From Archaeoglobales archaeon (GTDB lineage: Archaea; Halobacteriota; Archaeoglobi; Archaeoglobales; Archaeoglobaceae): DNA of 64,000 nucleotides. The stretch is taken from the NCBI GenBank assembly GCA_030055525.1, contig JASFYJ010000004.1, forward strand, positions 80,394 to 144,393, given 5' to 3'. The notes below the pieces were generated by a model. The model worked only from the letters and a program-made list of their open reading frames with translations. It did no database searches and was not told the origin of the DNA. Shown here piece after piece: positions 41,984 to 50,720 of this stretch. A program made the translations under genes and the position numbers. How positions within the stretch are numbered: position 1 is the stretch's first letter; every line of letters starts with the position of its first letter.

Positions 41984-42495
41984 TGTTTCACCTCTTTAAA
42001 TGGAGAATTTTTATAAAATGATATCTTACTTTCCAGATCTCTTGTAACTATAAAACTTGGAGATGTAACCCTTCTACCGTTGACTTCTATATGGCCGTGA
42101 GTTATTAGCTGCCTTGCTTGCTTTATAGTTTTAGCCAGACCTTGGCGATAAACGATCGTCTGCAACCTTCTTTCAAGAATGTTTTCAACGGTCAGGTTGA
42201 GTATATCGTCGAGGGTTGCATTCTCCGCCAGTACACCCATCTTGTACAGTTTCTCGATAACCTTTCTTGATATAACTTTTGCGTATTCCCCTTCTTTGCC
42301 TGGTAAGTTTATCTTTCCGAGCATATCCCTTGCGACTCTTCTGTATTTTCTTAAAATATTCTGGAACCTCCAAAGTTCCCTTTTGTTTCTCAGTCCGTAT
42401 TTGACGACGAGTTGAACCTCTCTTTCAAGCCTCGCCCTATCCCAAGGATGAACAGGAGATACGTACTTTTTTCTAGCTCTTTTTGGGTCTCCCAT
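41980..42495 (-). CDS. rps4: 30S ribosomal protein S4
   Basis: Primary rRNA-binding protein (171 aa) with the archaeal N-terminus [19 protein letters not shown] and an S4 RNA-binding domain ([39 protein letters not shown]). The ATG follows the S13 stop by 9 nt with a GAGGTGA ribosome site. Confidence 0.97.
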   Translation of the reverse strand: MGDPKRARKKYVSPVHPWDRARLEREVQLVVKYGLRNKRELWRFQNILRKYRRVARDMLGKINLPGKEGEYAKVISRKVIEKLYKMGVLAENATLDDILNLTVENILERRLQTIVYRQGLAKTIKQARQLITHGHIEVNGRRVTSPSFIVTRDLESKISFYKNSPFKEVKQ

Positions 42496-42504
42496 TTGAT
42501 CACC

Positions 42505-42945
42505 TCACTTCTTTCTCCTTATAACGCCAACGGTCCTGCCCTTTCTACCTGTAGATCTAGTTCTTTGGCCTCTAACTTTCTTACCTTTCGCATGTCTAAC
42601 TCCACGGTAGCATCTTATCTTTATCATGTTTTCTATGTCCAGCATTTTTGCGAAGTCGATATCTTTCCCAAGTAGATGCAGGTTAGATCCAGTTACAGGG
42701 TCTTTTCGTCTATTTAGAACCCAAGGTGGAAGACTTTCTATATCTTCTTCGATCTTTTTCTTTATCTTTGTGATAGTCTCATCATCAAGTTCCCCAAGTT
42801 TTGTTCTCGGATTTACTCCAAGTTCTCCGACGATGCACTGAGCCAACCTTATTCCAATTCCCTTTATACCGGTCAGTGCGAAGAGTACATTCTTATTTCC
42901 ATCGAGGTCTGTATCGGCAATCCTGACTATGTGTTTGAAAGCCAT
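42505..42945 (-). CDS. rps13: 30S ribosomal protein S13
   Basis: Head protein (146 aa): VRIADTDLDGNKNVLFALTGIKGIGIRLA, WVLNRRKDPVTG and RCYRGVRHAKGKKVRGQRTRSTGRKGRTVGV. It is the first gene of the operon. A TATA-like ATTTAAAAG sits upstream near 42978-42986. Confidence 0.97.
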   Translation of the reverse strand: MAFKHIVRIADTDLDGNKNVLFALTGIKGIGIRLAQCIVGELGVNPRTKLGELDDETITKIKKKIEEDIESLPPWVLNRRKDPVTGSNLHLLGKDIDFAKMLDIENMIKIRCYRGVRHAKGKKVRGQRTRSTGRKGRTVGVIRRKK

Positions 42946-43004
42946 CTTATCACCGTACCAGAGAGTGGATTCGAGAGGATATTTAAAAGTTGTGTAGGTG
43001 AGGT

Positions 43005-43268
43005 TTAACTTCTTCTTCTACCCAATTTACCGGGTTGAACTATTCCTAAGCTTCTTGCACATTTAGGGCAATAGTGCATTTTTTGATTCGTCAAATGCAC
43101 GTTTTTCTCGCCAACGAGTTTTATTATATCATAGTCCAACTTAAAACCTCTATAAACTGCGAAAGTTTTAAATCGGGGCACCTTTCTACCACAGCCATCG
43201 CATCTTATCATGTAATCTTTTCCTCTAGCCTTGCTCCTCTTATATTCTCTAACGTAAGGTGCCTTCAT
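43005..43268 (-). CDS. S26e-like zinc-ribbon protein
   Basis: Basic protein (87 aa from the ATG at 43268; the frame runs on to 43532 but is a shadow of the gene opposite). Features are IRCDGCGRKVPRFKTFAVYRGF, a second zinc pair in MHYCPKCARSLGIV and a basic end GKLGRRRS. The cysteine spacing and HYCxxCA motif resemble ribosomal protein S26e. S26e was long thought limited to other archaeal branches and eukaryotes, so the name is tentative. It is upstream of S13 in the same direction. A GTTTAAAC palindrome lies immediately before the ATG. Confidence 0.55.
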   Translation of the reverse strand: MKAPYVREYKRSKARGKDYMIRCDGCGRKVPRFKTFAVYRGFKLDYDIIKLVGEKNVHLTNQKMHYCPKCARSLGIVQPGKLGRRRS

Positions 43269-43347
43269 GTTTAAACGTAAACGAAGGTGAAGATAACCCT
43301 TTCGGCTTAAAACAAAAAATTTTAAAGTTCGATTCCTTATTGAGAAC

Positions 43348-43539
43348 ATGAACAAGGATAAGCTGAAATCTCTCCTAGAGCATTGGATAGAACACAGTTT
43401 GGAGCATTCGGAAAAATACTCTGAATGGGCTGAGAAAATAAGCTCAGAAATGCCAGAAATTTCCGAACTTTTAAAAAAAGCGGCAATGAAATTTGAAGAG
43501 GGAGTGAGATTACTTGAAGATGCGAAAAACAAACTTTAA
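43348..43539 (+). CDS. Small conserved helical protein
   Basis: Two-helix protein (63 aa): NKDKLKSLLEHWIEHSLEHSEKYSEWAEK and ISELLKKAAMKFEEGVRLLEDAKNKL. The His-rich first helix (HWIEHSLEHSEKY) recalls a small prokaryotic family with the form LEHWIEHNxEH, whose function is unknown; metal binding is conceivable. A TATA-like AATTTTAAAG lies about 25 nt upstream. Its end overlaps hisA by 20 nt. Confidence 0.65.
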   Translation: MNKDKLKSLLEHWIEHSLEHSEKYSEWAEKISSEMPEISELLKKAAMKFEEGVRLLEDAKNKL

Positions 43540-44260
43540 AGTTTTACCGGCTGTAGATCTGATGAGGGGAAGAGTTGTAAGACTTGTGCAGGGGAGAGCT
43601 GAGGAAGTATCTTTTGAAGCTCCAAATCCTTTGGACATTGCAAGAAGATGGGTATCCATGGGGGCTAAAGCTCTACACGTTGTAGACCTTGATGGCAGTT
43701 TTGAAGGCAGATTAAGGCATGAGAGTATTATTAAAGAGATAATATCCCTAGGCGTTGAGGTGCAGGTTGGAGGAGGCATAAGGGATTTAAAAGTTGCTGG
43801 AAGGTTGCTAACTCTGGGTGCTTCGAGGGTAATACTTGGGACACTTGCTGTTAAAGAAATCGATGCTGTGAGAGATTTTGCAAAAAGAAACCCTGGAAAA
43901 GTTATGATTGCCATAGATACAAAAAATTGGAAGGTTGCAATTAAAGGATGGACAGAGGAGTCAGAATTTACACCGATACAGCTTGCAAAGACTTATGAAG
44001 ATCTCAAAGTCTCTTTCCTTTTTACAAACGTAGATGTAGAGGGTAAAGTAGAAGGAATCGACAGGAGAAAAATTTTGGAAATACTGGAAAATGTTAGCAG
44101 ACCAGTTTACGTTGCAGGGGGTTTTTCGAGCGTTGAAGATGTCAAATTCGCCAAGGATGCTGGAGCTGTGGGAGTGGTAATAGGTTCTGCACTCTATACT
44201 GGAAAGCTTAAATTTGAAGATGTGCTTAGGATTCAACATGAAGAAGAGAAAGACCACTGA
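43520..44260 (+). CDS. hisA: Phosphoribosyl-formimino-AICAR-phosphate isomerase
   Basis: Histidine biosynthesis TIM-barrel isomerase (246 aa). The first Asp is in VLPAVDLMRGRVVRLVQG, phosphate loops are QVGGGIRDL and YVAGGFSSVEDV, and the second catalytic Asp is expected in AIDTKNWKV. ATG 43520 is preferred to a TTG at 43514. It overlaps hisB by 23 nt, so the two are one unit. Confidence 0.94.
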   Translation: MRKTNFKVLPAVDLMRGRVVRLVQGRAEEVSFEAPNPLDIARRWVSMGAKALHVVDLDGSFEGRLRHESIIKEIISLGVEVQVGGGIRDLKVAGRLLTLGASRVILGTLAVKEIDAVRDFAKRNPGKVMIAIDTKNWKVAIKGWTEESEFTPIQLAKTYEDLKVSFLFTNVDVEGKVEGIDRRKILEILENVSRPVYVAGGFSSVEDVKFAKDAGAVGVVIGSALYTGKLKFEDVLRIQHEEEKDH

Positions 44261-44768
44261 AACTGAAGTTTTAGTTGAGCTTAATTCTGAAAAGACAGAA
44301 ATCAGCACTGGTATACCTTTTTTTGACCATCTTTTAGGCACGCTTGCAAAGTTCATGGATAAAAACGTTGTTATAAGGGCAAAGGGGGACTTAGAACACC
44401 ATGTCATTGAAGATGTTGCCATCTGTTTGGGAGAAACCATAGCAGAGATTGAAAAGAAGGGTATCAGGAGATTTGGGTTCTCGATAATCCCAATGGACGA
44501 TGCAGTGGCAATATGTGGTTTGGATTTCAGCGGAAGAGGGTATCTTGTTGTAGAAGGAGATTTTGGAGATGGAGAAATGAAAAGCTATGACTTTCTGCAC
44601 TTTTTGGATACTTTCTGCAGGAGAGGGGGTATAAACATATATTTAAGAATTTCAGGATTCAACCCCCACCACAAGATGGAAGCCACGATGAAGGCAATTG
44701 GAATAGCGTTGAAGGGGGCGCTTGAAAAAGTCGGTGATGATTATCTAAGCACTAAGGGGGTCTTGTGA
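44238..44768 (+). CDS. hisB: Imidazoleglycerol-phosphate dehydratase
   Basis: Manganese enzyme of histidine synthesis (176 aa). The metal motifs are FFDHLLGTLAKF, LEHHVIEDVAICLG, SYDFLHFLDTF and NPHHKMEATMKA. The ATG at 44238 fits the family start (KKRKTTETEV); an ORF extension to 44214 lies within hisA. It is followed 3 nt later by an unrelated exporter ATPase, yet the spacing suggests read-through. Confidence 0.95.
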   Translation: MKKRKTTETEVLVELNSEKTEISTGIPFFDHLLGTLAKFMDKNVVIRAKGDLEHHVIEDVAICLGETIAEIEKKGIRRFGFSIIPMDDAVAICGLDFSGRGYLVVEGDFGDGEMKSYDFLHFLDTFCRRGGINIYLRISGFNPHHKMEATMKAIGIALKGALEKVGDDYLSTKGVL

Positions 44769-44771
44769 TAG

Positions 44772-45419
44772 ATGATTGAACTCAGAAAAGTGACAAAGAT
44801 CTACAAAAACCGCGTGGCCATTAAAGACATCAACCTCGAAGTTGGAGAAGAAAAAATAGCTTTAATAGGCCCAAACGGTTCTGGAAAGTCGACACTATTG
44901 AAGCTGATTTCTGGTATTTTAAAACCGAACTCTGGAAAAGTTGTTGTACTTGGCAACGATCCGTTTAAAAATCCAGAGGTTAGACGCAAGATCGGCATCG
45001 TAACTCACAATCCAATGCTTTATAGGGAATTTACAGTGGAGGAGAATCTGAAGTTCTTTGCCAGAATTTACGGGTGCGAATTGGATAAATCCATTTTAAA
45101 TCTACTTGATTTGAACTCCAAGAAATCTTTAAAAGTGTCTGAACTTTCTATGGGCTGGATTAGAAGAGTAGCAATGGCTAGAGCTTTAATACACAAGCCA
45201 GAGATTCTTATGGTCGATGAAGGGCTTTCAGGTTTGGATTTTGAAGCTAGGATTAAGATATTTGAGCTTATAAAGAGGGAGAGCGATTGCCTTATATATG
45301 TAACGCACGACTTTAAGGAACTCGAAGTTTTCGAGAGGTATGTAGTTTTAAGAGATGGGCGACTGGTCTACGATGGTGAAGAAATCGAAAAAGCTATCAA
45401 CGCTGCTGGGAGCTGTTGA
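44772..45419 (+). CDS. ABC transporter ATP-binding protein (CcmA-like)
   Basis: ATPase (215 aa) with Walker A GPNGSGKST, Q-loop THNPMLYRE, signature LSMGWIRRVAMARAL (GW in place of GQ, as in some CcmA proteins), Walker B ILMVDEGLSGLD and H-loop THD. Together with the next gene, which overlaps by 47 nt, it resembles the CcmAB core of cytochrome c maturation. No other ccm gene is in the window, so another export role is possible. Confidence 0.85.
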   Translation: MIELRKVTKIYKNRVAIKDINLEVGEEKIALIGPNGSGKSTLLKLISGILKPNSGKVVVLGNDPFKNPEVRRKIGIVTHNPMLYREFTVEENLKFFARIYGCELDKSILNLLDLNSKKSLKVSELSMGWIRRVAMARALIHKPEILMVDEGLSGLDFEARIKIFELIKRESDCLIYVTHDFKELEVFERYVVLRDGRLVYDGEEIEKAINAAGSC

Positions 45420-46032
45420 AGTTGCAAAAAAGGATTTAAACTTGGAGCTTAAAAACAAGACCTCAATTAGCTACATGCTATTATTTGCGATCACCTCAGT
45501 TTTTCTTTTCAGCATAGCTGGAGTGAAGGGCGAATCTTTTATACCAGCTTTAATGCTTGTTCTTTTTTTCACAAACATGCTCGGAATGTCGATGTCCTTT
45601 TTAAGAGAGGTAGATCTTGAAACAATCGAAGGACTAAGAGCCTCGCCTCTAACCATACAGCAGATCATAATTGGAAAGACCATCTTTAATTTAATATTGG
45701 CAGTTGTAATTTTTCTAGTAACCTATCCGTTAGCTTACGCACTTTTTGAAGTAAAGGGAGACTTCTATTTAGGATTTATTACATTTTTAACCATAAATAT
45801 TGCTATGTCTATCGTAGTAAGCTCCCTTTCTCCGCTTTTGGCATATTCGAGGGTAAGAGAGTTACTTTTTCCTGTCATGCTTTTCCCTATATTATTTCCG
45901 ACGATATTAACGGGTGTACAGTTCGTAAATTCTGCCTTAAACGGTTTTATTGATCAGTTTAAGTTTTATTTTATAATTTTTTACGTATTAGCCTTGCTAC
46001 TTCTCTCGAATCTTCTAGCAGAATACCTCTGA
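45373..46032 (+). CDS. CcmB-like ABC transporter permease
   Basis: Membrane protein (219 aa from the ATG at 45373; an ATG at 45355 also exists) with six predicted helices. AVEVAKKDLNLELKNKTSISYMLLFA matches the CcmB N-terminal region; FLREVDLETIEGLRASPLTIQQIIIGKTIFN is the coupling segment; MLFPILFPTILTGVQ fits the CcmB signature region. It partners the overlapping ATPase. Followed by a non-coding stretch leading to the ftsZ unit. Confidence 0.82.
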   Translation: MVKKSKKLSTLLGAVEVAKKDLNLELKNKTSISYMLLFAITSVFLFSIAGVKGESFIPALMLVLFFTNMLGMSMSFLREVDLETIEGLRASPLTIQQIIIGKTIFNLILAVVIFLVTYPLAYALFEVKGDFYLGFITFLTINIAMSIVVSSLSPLLAYSRVRELLFPVMLFPILFPTILTGVQFVNSALNGFIDQFKFYFIIFYVLALLLLSNLLAEYL

Positions 46033-46089
46033 ATTTTTGGGTGAAAAATATTTTGAGAAAGTTAACATATAATCACTAAAAAATGCGAA

Positions 46090-46208
46090 AAATTTAAATA
46101 TTATTTTGTCGGACAATAGATGCCCAAAATTACCCAATATTCGGACAGATGGAGGTCGAAATGACCACCCCTGTCCTGCTGTGGGCGGGCATAATTTCAG
46201 GTGGAAAC
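46090..46208 (+). promoter_or_regulatory. Foldable leader and promoter of the CdrS-like/ftsZ operon
   Basis: The TATA region AATTTAAATATTA (46091-46103) predicts a transcript start near 46120. From there an outer stem ATGCCC/GGGCAT (46120-46125, 46187-46192) encloses a hairpin: GGACAG/CTGTCC (46143-46148, 46171-46176), then GG/CC, an A-A mismatch, GGTC/GACC (46154-46157, 46163-46166) and loop GAAAT. The hairpin hides a ribosome site GGAGGT and the in-frame ATG 46161. The real start, 46209, has its own AGGTGG outside the fold. TCGGACA is directly repeated at 46109 and 46141. Confidence 0.6.
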
Positions 46209-46391
46209 ATGCCAGCTACAAGGAAAATTAGTATAAGACTTACAGAAAAGCAGTACGAAAAACTTGAGCTTCTTGTAGAACATGGCGAATTTACGTCGGT
46301 TAGTGAAGCTATTAGGGCGGCAATCAAAAACTTCCTTGAAGAGTATGAGGGTAAGATCTCTGAGTATGCCCGCCTTGATGAGTATAGGTAG
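46209..46391 (+). CDS. Ribbon-helix-helix regulator, CdrS-like
   Basis: Small DNA-binding protein (60 aa): [22 protein letters not shown] is the ribbon and first helix, [21 protein letters not shown] the second. In haloarchaea the short RHH protein CdrS is co-transcribed with ftsZ2 and controls cell division genes; the same arrangement here (8 nt before ftsZ) supports that role. In-frame ATGs at 46149 and 46161 would add 16-20 residues (MTTPVLLWAGIISGGN), the second with a strong ribosome site that can be folded away. Confidence 0.82.
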   Translation: MPATRKISIRLTEKQYEKLELLVEHGEFTSVSEAIRAAIKNFLEEYEGKISEYARLDEYR

Positions 46392-46399
46392 GTGGTGGT

Positions 46400-47554
46400 A
46401 TGAAAAGTATCGTTAGCAAAGCCCAGGCTTATTTAGAACAGGAAAAAAACTTGCGAAACGAAGTTGACGAAGAGATTAAAGATTTTGAATTGCCAAAAAT
46501 TGTTGTAGTTGGTTGTGGTGGTAGCGGGAACAATACCATAAGAAGGATATCTCAAATGGGCATAACTGGCGCAACTACTATTGCTATAAATACTGATAAG
46601 CAGCACTTATTAAGAACTAAAGCTGATAAGAGAGTTTTAATAGGTAGAAGTATAACTAGGGGACTTGGTGCCGGTGGATACCCTGAGATAGGGCGAAAAG
46701 CTGCTGAATTAGCAAGAAATGTACTCGAAGAACTCCTCTCTAATGCTGATATGGTTTTCATATGTGTAGGACTTGGTGGTGGTACTGGAACTGGTTCAGC
46801 GCCTGTTGTTGCAGATATTGCTAAGAAACAGGGTGCAATAACGATTGCTTTTGCACAGATGCCTTTTAAGGTTGAGAGAGCAAGGATCGGTAAGGCCATA
46901 GCTGGCCTCAATGAATTAAAGGAGATATGTGATACTGTTGTGCTGCTGGATAACAACAAGTTACTTGAGTACTATCCAAACCTGCCAATCGATGCTGCCT
47001 TCAGCGTAATGGATCAGCTCGTAGCTGAGACCATAAAAGGTATAGTTAGTACCATTGCTGAACCTTCGCTGGTAAACATAGACTTTGCGGACGTTAAAGC
47101 AATTATGGGACATGGAGGAGTTTCAGTTATGCTTGTTGGTGAAGCAAAAGCACAGGAAAAAGCTTCTGCAGTTGTTAGAGATTGTTTGAGTCATCCACTC
47201 TTGGATGTGGACTATAGAGGTGCTACGGGTGCTTTAGTGCACATAACTGGTGGAAACGATCTAACCCTAAAGGAGGCTGAAGATATAGTTGAAAACCTAA
47301 CTTTTAGCATCTCAGACAATGCGAACGTGATATGGGGCGTAAGAATAGATGAAGAGTTCGAAAACCTCGTTAGAACAGTAGCTATAATGACAGGGATAAA
47401 GCACAAAGAGTTTGTCGGATCTTGCGAAACTCTTGAAGAGTGGGAAAAAGAAAACAAAGTTAAAGGTAGCACAAACACAAAAGAACCGAAAGAAAGAGTT
47501 TTTGTAAAGTCGAGCGCTAAGGAAAAAAGAAATACGATAATAGATAGATTATGA
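46400..47554 (+). CDS. ftsZ: Cell division protein FtsZ
   Basis: Tubulin-like GTPase (384 aa). The nucleotide loop is [15 protein letters not shown] and the tubulin signature [13 protein letters not shown]; the T7/synergy region [15 protein letters not shown] is intact. The N-terminal extension of about 30 aa and the charged C-terminal tail (after residue 345) ending in NTIIDRL are archaeal FtsZ features. Paralogue class (FtsZ1 or FtsZ2) cannot be fixed by eye, though the CdrS-like neighbour suggests FtsZ2. Confidence 0.96.
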   Translation: MKSIVSKAQAYLEQEKNLRNEVDEEIKDFELPKIVVVGCGGSGNNTIRRISQMGITGATTIAINTDKQHLLRTKADKRVLIGRSITRGLGAGGYPEIGRKAAELARNVLEELLSNADMVFICVGLGGGTGTGSAPVVADIAKKQGAITIAFAQMPFKVERARIGKAIAGLNELKEICDTVVLLDNNKLLEYYPNLPIDAAFSVMDQLVAETIKGIVSTIAEPSLVNIDFADVKAIMGHGGVSVMLVGEAKAQEKASAVVRDCLSHPLLDVDYRGATGALVHITGGNDLTLKEAEDIVENLTFSISDNANVIWGVRIDEEFENLVRTVAIMTGIKHKEFVGSCETLEEWEKENKVKGSTNTKEPKERVFVKSSAKEKRNTIIDRL

Positions 47555-47835
47555 TCGTGGAACTGTCTGCGGTACCTCTGGGATATACATCACTTAGCAA
47601 ATTTGTTGCGGAAGTTTTGAAGTTGATCGAGCAGTGTGGTATTAAATATAGCCTTAACCCGATGGGTACAGTGGTTGAGGTCAAATCCTTTCAGGAACTT
47701 TCAGAGATACTTGAAAAAATAGATAAAAAGCTTAAGGAGTTGGGTTCAACGAGGAACTACTACGTATTGAAGATCGATACAAAAGAGGTTGAAATGGAGA
47801 AAAAAGTCAAAAGTGTAGTTGAAAAGATGAGTTAA
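47551..47835 (+). CDS. MTH1187/YkoF-type thiamine-binding domain protein
   Basis: Small alpha/beta protein (94 aa) of the COG0011/MTH1187 family: [42 protein letters not shown]. Family members are homotetramers proposed to bind thiamine-like ligands. It overlaps the ftsZ stop by 4 nt, and so is translated with it; the reason for the link is unknown. Confidence 0.88.
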   Translation: MIVELSAVPLGYTSLSKFVAEVLKLIEQCGIKYSLNPMGTVVEVKSFQELSEILEKIDKKLKELGSTRNYYVLKIDTKEVEMEKKVKSVVEKMS

Positions 47836-47865
47836 TTTTTTAATCCGATTTATATTTTTAAAAAT

Positions 47866-48465
47866 GTGATCTTGAAGGTTGGTGGCAGCGTTGCTGGAAG
47901 GCTTGATGAGATAGTCGAATCCATTAAAAATAAAAAAGTACTTGTAATTCCGGGTGGTTGGAAGTTTGCCGATCTGGTGAGGGGAGTGTATAAAAAATTT
48001 GGTATCAGTGAAGATGCGGCTCACTGGATGGCTGTTGCTGCTATGGACCAGTACGGATATTTTATAGCTGAGAAGGGCATTAAAATTCTAGAAGTGGATA
48101 GCTTTGAGGATCTTACAGTCGAAGATTCGAGAGTTCTACTACCCTACAAGCTTCTAAAGAAGTACGACGAACTACCACACTCTTGGGATGTAACCTCAGA
48201 TACAATTTCGGCTTGGATAGCCTCTAAGATAGGGGAAAAGATGGTTTTAAAGGTAACGGCAGTTAAAGGTATTTTTTTGGATGGAAAGTTGATTGAAAAG
48301 ATAAAGGCGTCTGAATTGAAAGCTATCAAGAGTGATGTAGTAGATCGCTACCTGCCTGAATTCTTAATTAAGAGCAATGTTGATTTTTTCATATGTTCTG
48401 TTGATGAACTAAAAAAATATATACTCTCAGGAAAAGCAGAGGGAACACTGATCGAGGGGAGGTGA
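47866..48465 (+). CDS. mfnE: Aspartokinase-related kinase, MfnE-type (methanofuran biosynthesis)
   Basis: Amino-acid-kinase fold protein (199 aa, GTG start). MILKVGGSVAG is the nucleotide loop, VLVIPGGWKFADLVR the second, and DAAHWMAVAAMDQYGYFIA and DVTSDTISAWIASKIG are characteristic of the archaeal COG2054 group that includes MfnE. MfnE phosphorylates aminomethylfuran methyl phosphate in methanofuran synthesis. With mtd and cofC it shows that C1-carrier cofactors are made. A TATA-like TTTATATTTTTAAAA lies just upstream. Confidence 0.8.
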   Translation: MILKVGGSVAGRLDEIVESIKNKKVLVIPGGWKFADLVRGVYKKFGISEDAAHWMAVAAMDQYGYFIAEKGIKILEVDSFEDLTVEDSRVLLPYKLLKKYDELPHSWDVTSDTISAWIASKIGEKMVLKVTAVKGIFLDGKLIEKIKASELKAIKSDVVDRYLPEFLIKSNVDFFICSVDELKKYILSGKAEGTLIEGR

Positions 48466-48469
48466 TAGT

Positions 48470-48631
48470 ATGGAGGTTACAACATGCATAACCTGCGGGT
48501 CGGTATTAGTTGGAACTAATTACGTTGCTTTTCCATGTCCTGAATGTGGAGAAGAGATATACAGATGTAAAAGATGCAGAAGATTGGCGAACACATATAG
48601 ATGCAAGAAATGTGGATTTACTGGACCATGA
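48470..48631 (+). CDS. Small zinc-ribbon RNA-binding protein (COG2888-like)
   Basis: Protein of 53 aa with four CxxC pairs: CITCGS, CPECGEE, CKRCRR and CKKCGF. AFPCPECGEEIYRCKRCR matches the archaeal DUF1610/COG2888 family found beside aEF-1beta. A GAGGTGATAG ribosome site precedes the ATG. It is translated with its neighbours (4 nt and 9 nt gaps), consistent with a ribosome-linked role. Confidence 0.9.
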   Translation: MEVTTCITCGSVLVGTNYVAFPCPECGEEIYRCKRCRRLANTYRCKKCGFTGP

Positions 48632-48640
48632 GGTGAAGAT

Positions 48641-48907
48641 ATGGCGAAGGTTATGATGAAGATCAGAGTTATGCCAACAGATGTCGACGTGGATCTGAAG
48701 AAGATGGCAGAAAAAATAAAGGAGACCAAAGTTGAAAATGTAGAGATCAAAGATCTTGCAATAAAACCGCTTGCCTTTGGTATAAAAGCTCTATATATAC
48801 TCACAGTGATGCCAGATGAGGGGGGAATAGGAGACAAGTTTGTGGAAGAAGTGCAGAAGATTGAAGGTGTTGAAAGTGTAGAGATAGAAGATATGGAGCT
48901 TTTATGA
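48641..48907 (+). CDS. ef1b: Elongation factor 1-beta (aEF-1beta)
   Basis: GTP-exchange factor for aEF-1alpha (88 aa): MMKIRVMPTDVDVDLKKMAEKI, IKPLAFGIKALYILTVMPDEGG and EVQKIEGVESVEIEDMELL. It is complete and has a GAGGTGA ribosome site. It overlaps the hydrolase gene by 4 nt. Confidence 0.95.
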   Translation: MAKVMMKIRVMPTDVDVDLKKMAEKIKETKVENVEIKDLAIKPLAFGIKALYILTVMPDEGGIGDKFVEEVQKIEGVESVEIEDMELL

Positions 48908-49533
48908 AGCTTGTTAGAATTGTAGCTCCACCTCTTGCCGCGAACTGTTATCTTTTGATCGACGAAAAGACTGCACTGATAGATGTTGGTGGCGACTTTG
49001 AATTTATTTCTAACGCCTTAAAAAAATACATAGATCTAAAGGAACTTGACTACGTAATTTTAACACACTCCCATTACGACCACGCTGCAGCTGCCGGATT
49101 CTTTAAAAATTTAGCGAAAATTGCAATGCATAAAGATGAATACTCGCTTCTAAAAGCTCAAAAGTTCGCTTCTCTGTTTTTTGGTGTATCTTTCAAGCAG
49201 TTTGAGCCAGATATCCTGTTATCTGGTGGAGAAAGTATCGAAATTGGAGAAGCCAAGCTGGAAGTTATTCACACTCCTGGCCACTCGCCTGGGAGTATTT
49301 GCCTTTACGAACCTGAAAAGAAGTGGCTGTTCAGTGGAGATACAGTATTTGCTTACGGAAGCTTTGGAAGAGTCGATTTTCCGGGAGGGGATGCAAGAGC
49401 CCTCATAAATTCAATTGAAAAGCTTTCTAAACTTGAAGTCGAGAACCTTTATCCCGGGCATGAAGATGTGATCGAAGGAAACGCAAAGGAACACATCTTG
49501 AAATCTCTAAAAATTGCCAAAATGTTTCTCTAA
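48904..49533 (+). CDS. Metallo-beta-lactamase-fold hydrolase (glyoxalase II-like)
   Basis: Zinc hydrolase (209 aa). The metal motif THSHYDHAAAAG is HxHxDH; further ligands are HTPGHSPGSICLY, FSGDTVF and YPGHED. ALIDVGGDFEFI opens the fold. The layout fits hydroxyacylglutathione-hydrolase-like archaeal proteins with unknown thioester substrate. Confidence 0.92.
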   Translation: MKLVRIVAPPLAANCYLLIDEKTALIDVGGDFEFISNALKKYIDLKELDYVILTHSHYDHAAAAGFFKNLAKIAMHKDEYSLLKAQKFASLFFGVSFKQFEPDILLSGGESIEIGEAKLEVIHTPGHSPGSICLYEPEKKWLFSGDTVFAYGSFGRVDFPGGDARALINSIEKLSKLEVENLYPGHEDVIEGNAKEHILKSLKIAKMFL

Positions 49534-49556
49534 CGAATTTATTTTATACCACTTGG

Positions 49557-50720
49557 GTGACTGTTTTTGTGCTCATAGGTGTATCAGTATACGGAGAAGA
49601 TAAACCGGGTATAATATATGCGATCTCCAAAGCTTTAGCCGACAAGGGAGCTAACATAGTCGACATAGAACAGAACGTGATACAGGGTATGTTTGTAATG
49701 TTTCTCGTAGCTGAGGCTGAAAATGCAGAAGAAGTGGTCCAAGAAGTCAAAAAAGTTGCTGAGGATATAAATGTAAACGTTTTAATCCGTCCGTTTGAGA
49801 AAAAAAAGGAGGAAAAAAAGGAACTTTACGTTGTTACGATTCTAGGAAGAGATAGGGTTGGAATAGTGAGAGATATAACGAGGATTTTTCTTGAGTTCGG
49901 GATCAACGTTGTTAAAACCTCTCTGACAGCAAGAGGAGAGTTGATATCAATTGAGTTCACAATCAGCGCAGAAGAGGATATAGAGGCAGTTAAAAACCGT
50001 TTAAGGAAAGAGGCTGAAAAACTAGGTCTTGATATAGTTTTGCAGCCCTATGAGATATATCGAAAAGAGAAAAGGCTGGTAGTTTTTGACATGGACTCGA
50101 CGCTGGTGGATGCAGAGATAATCGATGAACTGGCAAAAGAAGCGGGTGTTTATGAAGAGGTAAAAAGGCTCACTGAAAAAGCTATGAAGGGTGAGATGGA
50201 TTTCAAAAGTGCTCTTGTAGAGAGGGTCAAACTCCTCAAAGGATTACCTGCAGAGGTTCTTGAGAAAATATACTCTAACATAAAACTCACAAATGGAGCT
50301 AAGGAGTTGATAATGAATCTCAAGCAGGCAGGATACAAGGTAGCGGTTGTTAGTGGTGGATTCAGTTATTTCACGGATAGACTTAAAGAGGAGCTTGGTC
50401 TAGATTACGCATTTGGTAATGAGCTCGAAATTAAGGATGGAAAGATTACTGGAAGAATAAAGGGGAGAGTAATCGATGCTGAGGAAAAGGCGAAGATAAT
50501 AGATGAAATTGCAAAGATTGAAAACATAAAACCCGAAAATATCGTTGCAGTTGGAGATGGTGCTAATGATAGACTGATGATCGAAAAAGCTGGTCTAGGA
50601 ATAGCTTTCAACGCAAAAGAAGCTCTTAAAGAAGTTGCAGATGGTAGCATATCTAAAGAGAACCTGATAGGCATTGCTTCTCTGCTAAAGATACATTCAG
50701 AATTTCGAAAAACTTTATGA
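49557..50720 (+). CDS. serB: Phosphoserine phosphatase with two ACT domains
   Basis: Serine biosynthesis enzyme (387 aa, GTG start). Residues 1-75 and 88-165 are ACT domains (VSVYGEDKPGIIYAISKALA; TILGRDRVGIVRDITRIFLEFG). The HAD phosphatase follows, with VFDMDSTLVDAE (nucleophile Asp), VVSGGFSYFTDRL, and VGDGANDRLMIEKAGLGIAFNAK. The ACT pair suggests feedback control by an amino acid, probably serine. It overlaps the next gene by 4 nt. Confidence 0.94.
   Translation: MTVFVLIGVSVYGEDKPGIIYAISKALADKGANIVDIEQNVIQGMFVMFLVAEAENAEEVVQEVKKVAEDINVNVLIRPFEKKKEEKKELYVVTILGRDRVGIVRDITRIFLEFGINVVKTSLTARGELISIEFTISAEEDIEAVKNRLRKEAEKLGLDIVLQPYEIYRKEKRLVVFDMDSTLVDAEIIDELAKEAGVYEEVKRLTEKAMKGEMDFKSALVERVKLLKGLPAEVLEKIYSNIKLTNGAKELIMNLKQAGYKVAVVSGGFSYFTDRLKEELGLDYAFGNELEIKDGKITGRIKGRVIDAEEKAKIIDEIAKIENIKPENIVAVGDGANDRLMIEKAGLGIAFNAKEALKEVADGSISKENLIGIASLLKIHSEFRKTL

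Noticed and set aside
43269..43532. N-terminal extension of the S26e-like frame
   Set aside because: It is antisense to the helical-protein gene and unlike any ribosomal protein; the ATG at 43268 is a good start.
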